NCBI RefSeq assembly: GCF_015706575.1
Contig: NW_024037074.1
Coordinates: forward strand, 3,534,001-3,598,000
DNA from: Patiria miniata
Lineage: Eukaryota > Echinodermata > Asteroidea > Valvatida > Asterinidae
Length of the DNA: 64,000 nucleotides
Reading direction: 5' to 3'
Shown here: piece after piece, positions 55,663-64,000 of the stretch
Position numbering within the stretch: the first letter of the stretch is position 1
Layout of the letters: each line of letters starts with the position of its first letter
Notes under the pieces: model-generated
Told to the model about the DNA's origin: nothing
What the model saw: only the letters and a program-made list of their open reading frames with translations
The model's database searches: none
Made by a program: the position numbers and the translations under genes

Positions 55663-55755
55663 GAATTTCTCATGCGGGAATTTCCCTTTCGACACCCCGA
55701 GGCATGCATCAGCGTTTCGAAAGGGGAATTCCTGCGTGAGAAATTTGGATGAAAC
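55663..55755. repeat. Palindromic repeat with Rel/NF-kB-like sites upstream of copy 3
   Basis: Two inverted arms, ATTTCTCATGCGGGAATTTCC and GGGGAATTCCTGCGTGAGAAA. The left arm contains GGGAATTTCCC (55676-55686), a perfect symmetric Rel consensus, about 190 bases upstream of the inferred copy 3 start. Related copies, mostly with less perfect GGRAWTYCC cores, lie at about 42418, 50087, 57571, 58462 and 60384. Confidence 0.55.
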
Positions 55756-56189
55756 AGTACTGTACTAGTCCACTACTACTGTTTCATCCAAAATCCAAAT
55801 TTGAGCTGTACATGCATTATAGGCAATCTCTATAGCACAAAAGCAGTGGCACCAAATCGGCGTTGTTTATGGATGTTCAAAAGTGGACATCTGCATTTTT
55901 ACTGTCGTAATAGCGAAGAAGCAGATTAAACAATTTTTTGTAAAATGCATTTTGGTACTTTTCTACTTAGTTTGCATAGTGGAACCAGACAAAAGCATCT
56001 TCCGTTTTATTTTCTTTAATAAAGAAATAAATGTGTGCTTGGCCGGCTTTAAACACTATATTTAGGAGTAGGACCAGATGGAGTCTGGATGCTGAAAATG
56101 TTCAGCATCACGATAACTTCTCGAATGCATAGTGCCCCGCTCGCAACATTAAAATTGTGCCGCTTCTCAAGATGGAAAACTGGAGCCAT

Positions 56190-57028
56190 ATTCATGAAAC
56201 CTTACTAAGCCTAGTTGGTAACTGATTGGTATGCATGAAACATTACTAGCGTTAGTTAAATTCTAAGTTTCTTACTAAAAGTTAGTGTTGATCCAGGGCA
56301 ACTCTAAGTCACTAGTTTTCAACTATATCATTTTTGGTTGTGCCAGACTTGGCTTTTTAGGTGGCTTTCCCCCTCCGGTTGCCTTCGTTGACTTAATTCT
56401 CATACTTGACAGGCATTCTCTTGACTCAGATTTTAATTTGGATAATCTAATTTTTAAATATCCAATGATCTTTCAACCTGTGAAAATCTTGAACGGTGAT
56501 CGATGAGAATAGCCGCCCATGCATCTTTCTTTTTCTTGTTAGTGTTTGCATCCTTATGCTTAGCATAAATAACATCTTTTAATTCCTCATACTTTTCTGC
56601 CATAAATAGTTGTCATCTTGAGAATAATTTGCCTTCCTTGCCTTTCTTTATAGCCATGTTTGATGACCTAGCTTTAAATACAATTGCTAGAGGATTTGAT
56701 GTCGATTCACTTACATGCAGTACACTATACCACATGCCTTGGTCATTTTTTTTTGCTAATCCACGCAAGTTCTGGACATGGATTAGCCTAATACACCTGT
56801 CACACTATTGTATCTGTTGTCATCACATTCCATACATGCCCACTCCTCCAAAAAACGCCTAATTCCATTACTCACGTATGAAACTAAATTCCCCTAGTAT
56901 GTAACTAGTTAGCAAGGTTCTTAGTAAGGTTTCATGAATTACAATTTAGTTGTCAACTCCATAGTAGACTACTAGGCATTTTAGTATCCTACTAAGGCCT
57001 AGTTGGCTGCTTCATGAATATGGCCCCT
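56190..57028 (-). mobile_element. Harbinger-like element with Myb/SANT remnant
   Basis: The ends GGAGCCATATTCATGAAACC and, inverted, GGGGCCATATTCATGAAGC delimit about 840 bp. On the minus strand 56454-56603 reads MAEKYEELKDVIYAKHKDAN followed by KKKKDAWAAI, a match to the Myb/SANT-like DNA-binding proteins that accompany PIF/Harbinger transposases. A stop codon breaks the frame upstream of it (after KEGKLFSR). No transposase seen. Target duplication not clear. Confidence 0.5.
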
Positions 57029-57837
57029 AGGCCCCTAAAAAATAATAGTACTATTCACGCGAATAAAATGGTCAATGAACTGGCCATATATCTAAAGCAA
57101 CAGTGCTCCTCTCGCGACAAAAAAAAGGTATGTGGGTAAAAGAAACACAAAAAGCAAAAGGGACATCGTATTCATAATTTGTTCCTCGTCATATAGGTTT
57201 ATAGCGAAATGAACGGGACCATATCCATATTCTTTTCCTCCACTTTCACACGACGGAAGGTGCCCCTTTTCTGAGCTAGTGCCCTTTTTGGAGTCCCCCC
57301 CGTTTGAAAGCGTTCCGCCTCTCCTGCTAGTATACTACATGTGTCACCATACACATTGAAATGTACATGTATGCCGTAATCACCAGAAGCCATCACGCGG
57401 ATGATCTTTCACCTCTTCTCTCGCTCAAAATAAATAAATAAATAAATAATATCAAACTAAAATCCAACGGCAAAGCGTCTATTGTCGACCCCAACGTACC
57501 ATGAAAGAGCCCTTTGTGTTGTTCCATACATTTTTCGTTTTGGAATTTCGGGGATTTCTTGGGGGACGAGTTTCTCATCTGGGAATTTCCAATGTTTGTA
57601 TTCGATGAGAAATGGAAAAGTGCATTCTCATCTACAGGGGTGGGGCGAGTGAATGTAGGGGATTCAATAAGTTCGTGTGATGGGAATGGTTGATTCATTT
57701 TTGTCAAACCTCCCTCGTTTCTATAATTCCAAACATCACTTCAAATTATATTTTGGGTGTGGCTTTCTGTTTATTCATAAGATCCTGATAATCCTGCCAG
57801 TAGGTTTCTTCAGTAAATGACTGTGGTTGCAGCTAGG

Positions 57838-59750
57838 CAAGAAGGCCTAAATTCAGTCTAAAGTTGCCAACGCCGATCAAATAAAAATTTAAATGTACAT
57901 TTGCCTGTAATTCGCTTTGTCTTGTTGTGTCTAAGCTCTTAATAGGATTGAATTTCTGAGAAAGTTTGAACAAAAGTTGCTTCATGTTGAAATCTAGAAG
58001 GGGATCAATAAATAATATTGTCCCTTATGACGATGGGCTCATCAAAGACTACATTAGTGATCATCTTAAAGACAAAATATCCCCCCCAAAAAAAAAAATA
58101 CAAATAAAAAATAAACAACGAATTAGAACCAAAAAAGAGAGAAATATGGCATGATGTTTAAACTTGTTTTCAGTCTTGAGTTCATTGGATAGTTCCTATT
58201 TCTAATGAGTATTTTCCCCAAGTTTTGGAAGGCCTGCATTCAATTGTACCTATACATGTACATGAACAAATCATGAGGAACCAAAATTCCTCGTCACGAA
58301 CTTTCACCAGTTTTTTTTTATCACCCCGCCCCCCGAAAAAAAGTCCTGAAACATACATGTCTATTGCCAAAACCAATGTACCATGCATGGCAGAGCTCTT
58401 TGTGTTGTTCCATATATTTTTCGTTTTGGAATTTCGGGGCATTCTTCTGTTATTGGAGGAGTTTCTCAACTTGAAATTCCCAATTTTCGGTTGTCGATGA
58501 GAAATGGGAACTGTGCAGTCCCTTGTCTAGGGATGGGGGGGGGGGGGACAAGGCGTCAAAAGGGATTAAACGGGCATTACGGCCTAAAATCCCCGAAAAT
58601 GTCATGTTTTGGATTGTTTACTTGTACTATTTCAAGAAAGGTCTTGTTGAAAGGAAACTAACCTGATGTCTTACCGTTCCCGAGAAAAGACCAAAAAACA
58701 TAACAAAAACCACCACCCCGGTTGTATACATCGGACGTGGCGGACATTTTGTGGTTCCAGCCGTGACCACTCAATGCACGATATATGCTGTGTGCCATGT
58801 GGTACATAAGGGTGCACGCCTGTAAATAGGCCAAACATCCGTCCGCCGAGCTCATGAATAAAAGTTATACCCTCAAAATATTCTATATTAGAGAGTTCTG
58901 AGAACCATGGAATTGGGGAATTGAAGACATGTGGCACTGAACCTCTGGCCAGGACTTGGAGCTTCCAATTCTGAGCATTTTGGATGCAATCGGGCCCGAA
59001 AGAGGCGCTATTTAGCCTTGTTGTGGAGGGATTCTTTTTCAAAATGGCTACTTTTCCAGTTTGGGAAACATCATACGTTTTAGGGGTGTTCTTCTTTGGG
59101 TGAGAATATCTCAAAAAGTCAATGGTCAACCCACCCAAAATTGAAAAGAAAATGAAAGATGACATGTTGATCATCATTTTTCTGTGCAGCTTGAATACCT
59201 GTGAGAGTTCTGAGTATTTTTAAATGAATTTTGATGTATGGGCATTTAGCACTAGTGTCTATGGGAATTTTATTGCAGGCGCGCACCCATAATACACAGC
59301 GCCGATTCACAGTGGTTCACGCACGTCCGCAGAATGCGATGCATTGTGCGCCAGGAATCACAATTACTGAGCATTCAACAGTTAGACTTTAAAGAGTGTC
59401 AAAAGTTTGACCCCCGAAACTCGTTCTCGCATGGTTCTCGCAAGAAAATAACACAAGAACGCCCAGTTTTGAAAGAATGGTTGTGTGGACATTTATATCC
59501 TACTTTTAAATGCTCTTTCCAATTAACATCATTTCGTTTAAAACGCGATTTGTAGCTCATTGGACGCACTGACGTAATCCCACTTTAAAATAAGTTCCTA
59601 ATCATCCCTCAAACTCGTCCCCAGGAATTACTTTATCTTCAACATTGTTTCCAATAGAAACCCCTGTGGTAAACTTTCTTCTCGTATCCTGATTCAATAC
59701 AGTAACGGCAAGTAATGGATTTATATCGTGTACTTGGTGTTTTAATTTCC
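57838..59750. repeat. Tandem duplication, unit 1
   Basis: Blocks recur in the same order in unit 2 (59757-61077): GTTGCCAACGCCGATCAAAT..., AATCTAGAAGGGGATCAATAA, ACCATGCATGGCAGAGCTCT, the TTTCTCA...GAAATTCCC hairpin, ACATTTTGTGG, and GCATGGTT to TGTACTTGGTGTTTTAATTT at the end. Unit 1 carries extra internal sequence (about 58850-59290). Similarity looks about 85-90% by eye. A third, shorter copy is at about 41845-42465. No protein seen. Confidence 0.65.
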
Positions 59751-59756
59751 AACTAG

Positions 59757-61077
59757 GCAAGAAGGCCCAAATCAGCCTTAAGTTGCCAACGCCGATCAAA
59801 TCAAAATTTGAATGTCCACACTTTCCTAGCAAAGAGTTTTGGACCGTACCTTTGTCTGTAATTCGCTTTGTCTTGTTGTATAGCTCTTAATAGGATTGAA
59901 TTTCTGAGAAAGTTTGAACCAAAGTTGCTTCATGTTAAAATCTAGAAGGGGATCAATAAATTGTCCCTTTTGACGATGGGCTCATCAAGGACTACATTAG
60001 TGATCATCTTAAAGACAAAATATACCAGCTCAAAAAAATATATACAAATAAACAACAAATCAGAACAAGCATCATGTTTAAACTTGTTTTCAGTCTTGAG
60101 TACATTGGATAGTTCTTATCTTTAATTAGTATTTCCCCAAATTTTGGAAGGCCTGCATTCAGTTGTACCTGTACATGTAATTCACCATAAACAAATCACG
60201 AGGTACCAAAAGTACTCTTCACGAACTTTCACCTGTTTTTTTTTCTCGCCCCCGAAAAAATAATCAAATATCCTGAATTATGTCCATTGTCAAAGCCAAT
60301 GTACCATGCATGGCAGAGCTCTTTGTGTGTTCCATATATTTTCCGTTTTGGAATTTCGGGGGATTCTTTTGTTATTGGACAAGTTTCTCACCTGGGAATT
60401 CCCAATTGTCGGTTGTCGATGAGAAACGGGAAAATGCAGTCCCTTCTCTAGGATGGGGCGAATAAAAGGATCGAAAGGGATTACCGTTCCCGAGCCTAAA
60501 GACGAAAACAAATTCTGACATCAGACGCGGCGCGGACATTTTGTGGCATACGAATACGGATTTCAAGCCGTGTCCATATACGCTGTGTGTGTGTGGTACA
60601 TAAATACAATGATAATACACACAGCACCGAGACACAGTGATTCTGGCACGTCCGAAGAATGCGACGCACTCCGCGCGGGGCAGGAATCCCAAGTAGCCCT
60701 CATCAGCTCCATTTTTGAGTGTCAAAATTTGACCCTCGAAACTCGTTCTCGCATGGTTGTCGCAAGAAAATAACACACAAACGCCGAGTTTTGAAAAGGA
60801 TGGTTGTGTGGACATTTATATATCCTACTTTTAAATGCTCTTTCCAATTAACATCATTTCGTTTAAAACGCGATTTGTAGCTCATTGGACGCACTGGACG
60901 TAATCCCACTTTAAAATAAGTTCCTAATCATCCCTCAAACTCGTCCCCAGGAATTACTTTATCTTCAACATCGTTTCCAATAGAAACCCCTGTGGTAAAC
61001 TTTCTTCTCTTATCCTGATTCAATACAGCAACAGCATGTAATGGATTTTTATCGTGTACTTGGTGTTTTAATTTACA
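59757..61077. repeat. Tandem duplication, unit 2
   Basis: A direct repeat of 57838-59750 without part of its interior. It includes the best-preserved palindromic core, CACCTGGGAATTCCCAATTG near 60387, and ends TGTACTTGGTGTTTTAATTT like unit 1. Confidence 0.65.
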
Positions 61078-61401
61078 ACGTGTAGTACGTATTGTAACGT
61101 TCGCTAATTATTACGTCCACTGCACTTCATAAACAATTCTCCATTTTCCATTTTCCATTTTGCTTATGTTAATCATAGCGCTCTAAAAGCTGCACAGTAA
61201 AACATCATTCAAAAAAACAAACCAAACGACTGCAAGTAACTTAACTTCATTGACTGCAGGCTCAATACTGATATCACATATAGCAGACATTATTTCAGCT
61301 CCATTATTGCAACAAAAATAGCACCAAATATTGACATTTTGAAATTTAACTGGCTTGATTTCATCAAATAAATACAACAGGATCAAAATTATACATCTAT
61401 A

Positions 61402-61690
61402 AGGCCAAAAAAAAAAAATAAGTCGGTCTCTGGTCAGCGCGCGCGTCGATTTTAATCATGCGCGTCGATCTTTTTTTCCCCCAAAATGTTCCGCGGTAGC
61501 TCCAACAGCGCCTTAGTCTATTTTCGCACCTCCTCAATTTTTGTTTACCAAAGAGCAACAAGGAATGGGAAATTGCACCAAGGCAAATGATCGAAAGCAC
61601 CAAGGCAAATTATGGAGGACACCAATGTACATGAGGACACCAAAAAAGCAAAATAGTACCCACCTTGTCTATACAATCCAAGCTTGAAGA
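61402..61690. mobile_element. TIR element copy 2 (empty site for the nested hairpin)
   Basis: An inverted relative of 30373-30910: GTCGGTCTCTGGTCAGCGCG near the start, then CCGCGGTAGCTCCAACAGCG and CACCAAGGCAAATGATCG. It lacks the 155-base hairpin found in the other copy and appears truncated by A-rich sequence at about 61690. Confidence 0.55.
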
Positions 61691-61726
61691 AAAAAAAAAA
61701 GCAAAAAAAAAAACAAAAAAAAAAAC

Positions 61727-64000
61727 TAGAGTTTGAGGACAAACACACGGTGTTGGGCTAGAGGTTTGGCTTGTTCGCATTGTTGATTATTGTTGTTGAT
61801 TGTTGATGTTGGTTGTTGATTGTTGATGTTAATTGTTGATGTTGATGTTGATTGTTGATTATAGTTGATGGTAGTTGTTCATGTTGATGTCGATTGTTCA
61901 TTGTTGATAATTGATTGTTGATACTGATTAACAATTATTGATTGTTTATTGTTGATGTTAATGGTTTTTTGTTAATGATTGTTGATGTTAATTGTTGATT
62001 GTTGATGATGATTGTTGCTGTTGATTACTGATGTTGGTTATTGATGTTGAATGTCAGATTGTTGATGATAATTGTTGATGTTAATGTTGATTGTTGATGT
62101 TGATTGTGATTGTTGATGTTGATTCTTGATGTTGCTGTTGATTGTTGATGTTAATGTTGATTGTTGATGTTGATTGTTGATGTTGATTGTTGGTTGTTGA
62201 TGTTGATTGTTGATGTTAATGTTGATTGTTGATTGTTGATGTTGCTGTTAATTGTTGATGTTAATGTTGATTGTTGATTGTTGATTGTTGATGTTGATGT
62301 TGATGTTGATGTTGAGGGTTGAAAAATAGCGCGTGTAGTTATTATAAAGAGGATAGTTAAAAAGAGTCAGGTGAGGATCTGCACGCGCGTATGCTGCTGT
62401 ACTGTAAACTTACAATCGTTACAAAAACCCATGAAATAGCTCATATCTCTAAAAGTAAAGGTCGCACAACATTGGCGCAATACAAAATATTGCTGTCAAT
62501 ACCCTCTTTACCCCAATGCGCATGTTTTTAGGGGAAAAAAGCGCCCAATTGAAAAAAAGCGCCCAATTGGGCCCAATTTTTTAGTATCATATGACGTCAT
62601 CAGGAGTCGAAAATGTGCTTGCGTTAAGAAGTTGTCATATAAACGTGTACAAAACACTGATAAACACTTCAAATACATTGGTGCATCAAACAGCCGTTAC
62701 ATGTAGCTCAATACTTAACATACAACAGTCGTAAAACCAGACACTCAAGAAGCGAGCACGGGATATTCCCTTTTGTACGCAATCATAGCGCACTGTTTTT
62801 CGGGACTTTCCCTTTTGTACGCAATGATCCCCAGTTTGCTGTACACACAATGTACGTGGCATTAATTGAGCGTTTCAAGACGTAGGCGTGTTCAACTTCA
62901 ACTTTCAAGGGGGCTGCAGGGCATCTTTTAGTTAACGTATTGTAACGAAACCTTGGGAAGTTTTAGACCCATTACTAAAGTGCCATTTAAAGCACAAAAC
63001 TTGATTATATCTCTGAAGGTTGATTTTTCAGCAATTTTTAAAGGAAAAGAGGTCTTTTCTTTGTAACTTCCGGTCTGATTAAGTAATCAATTTTTTTTCG
63101 CGCAAAGGTCTTGTCAGCATTAAGATGATCATGTGTATAAATTTTGAAGCGATTACAGCAAAGTTGGCCACAGACATCAACTGAAAATGCGTTTTGGACA
63201 TTTTTTTTCCTGCCGCTAGAGGGCGCTCCAACTATTGATGGCGTCATCGATCATTTTTTTGGAAAGATCAACCCACCCACAAACTAACATCCTTGAAAGC
63301 AAGTTCATATCTTTTTCCACTTTCAAATTATAAGGCACTTCCGGTTTCGACCGGAAGGAAGGTTCACGTGATTTTGCACGCACAAGATAAATTGAAGATC
63401 ATGTATTATCATGTCGATTCCCGCAAAATTCAAGTTCCGGTCTCTCAAGGTTGATTTTATATTGAATTTCAAAGATTAAATTTATTATTTTTTGAAGTGA
63501 CGTCACGTGACCCATGATGACGTCATGATGACGTAAATGCAAAAAAATACATCTTCAGTGGGTTGTGTTTTCATGTATTGACAATTGAAGTTCATATCAC
63601 TTTTCATGTTGACAAACAGTTCTGGAGAAGAATTTTGCTGAGAAGAACTAAAAAAAAAAAAACAATATTAGTAAACTCTTACAATAACAATAGGTATTGG
63701 GCTCAGGCCCAACACCTAACTAGAGGTTGTAAGAACAACCACACGGTGTTGGGCAATGGATAACTTTGCCACACATCAATGCATGTTTAAATCCATGTTT
63801 GACTTTTCATCATGCCGCCAGAGGGCGCTCTAACATTTGATGACGTCACCTGTAACATTTTTTTACAGTTCTGCCTAGGCAAACACTCACACTTCCGGTT
63901 TCGACCGGAAGGAAAGGTCACATGATTTTGCACCAAAAATGAAGACCCTGCAATATTGTATCGATTGCCATAAAAACAAAATCAAATCTGTAGCAATTTT
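61727..64000 (-). mobile_element. Helentron-like sequence(s), incomplete at window end
   Basis: Reading the minus strand, two ends resemble Helitron 3' termini: GTTTGTCCTCAAACTCTAG followed by T (near 61727) and GGTTGTTCTTACAACCTCTAG followed by T (near 63711). Each has a short hairpin just before CTAG. The body between shares TGACGTCA octamers, CCGGTTTCGACCGGAAGGAA and CACGTGATTTTGCACGC phrases with the element at 18866-21312, in the opposite orientation. The left part is occupied by the TTGATG minisatellite. Confidence 0.4.
61765..62315. repeat. Minisatellite/low-complexity array of TTGTTGATGTTGATTG
   Basis: About 550 bases composed almost entirely of interleaved TTGTTGAT, TTGATGTTAAT and TTGATGTTGATTG phrases. 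Long microsatellites of this kind are reported inside Helentron-type elements, which would fit its position next to the CTAG end at 61727. Confidence 0.85.

Noticed and set aside
61765..62315. CRISPR-like or regulatory direct repeats
   Set aside because: Units are short, variable and without unique spacers; this is a eukaryotic minisatellite.

Overview
The window is genomic DNA of an animal. Genes are split by GT-AG introns of 0.1-6 kb, most of the sequence is AT-rich non-coding DNA, and it is packed with MITEs, SINEs, minisatellites and long G/C homopolymers. A KLHL protein, PUSL1, SPCS1 and IFIT-like TPR genes, together with abundant TACATGTA-type DNA, suggest a marine invertebrate deuterostome (lancelet, hemichordate or echinoderm). 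I cannot settle which from sequence alone.

Layout. 1-5.2 kb: a signal-peptide first exon on the minus strand (4519-4647) with its CpG-rich upstream region. Its remaining exons were not found. 9.5-12.7 kb: a BTB-BACK-Kelch gene on the plus strand with two apparent reading-frame breaks. 15.2-25.5 kb: PUSL1 (tRNA pseudouridine synthase-like 1) on the minus strand, seven exons reconstructed, 304 aa. Its introns hold two opposed tRNA-derived SINEs, a 2.4-kb Helentron-like element full of TGACGTCA palindromes, a piggyBac-like MITE and a foldback element. 25.9-28.9 kb: SPCS1 (signal peptidase complex subunit 1) on the plus strand, four exons, 106 aa. It lies head-to-head with PUSL1, the two ATGs 331 bp apart. 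29-33.3 kb: repeats only.

33.7-55.5 kb: a cluster of three minus-strand IFIT-like TPR genes. Each has one long coding exon preceded by a candidate short 5' exon that ends in 'AT', so the start codon is split AT|G by the intron. Copy 1 (33706-35092, candidate exon 1 at 40909) and copy 3 (53940-55266, exon 1 at 55411) are open. Copy 2 (46698-48065, exon 1 at 49636) is closest to copy 1, shares its 3' flank, and carries frameshifts. The introns and spacers of this cluster hold hAT-like MITEs with perfect 8-bp target duplications, inverted minisatellites, a 1.5-kb long-TIR element and a non-LTR reverse transcriptase fragment. 55.5-64 kb: repeats only, including a tandem duplication (57.8-61.1 kb), a decayed Myb/SANT-encoding Harbinger-like element, a TTGATGTTGATTG minisatellite and more Helentron-like sequence.

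PUSL1 (RNA modification) and SPCS1 (secretory signal peptide processing) are housekeeping genes that probably share a bidirectional promoter. The IFIT-like cluster is the lineage-specific, fast-evolving part and the most interesting. Candidate IRF-type and Rel/NF-kB-type motifs lie close to its 5' exons, partly inside a dispersed palindromic repeat.
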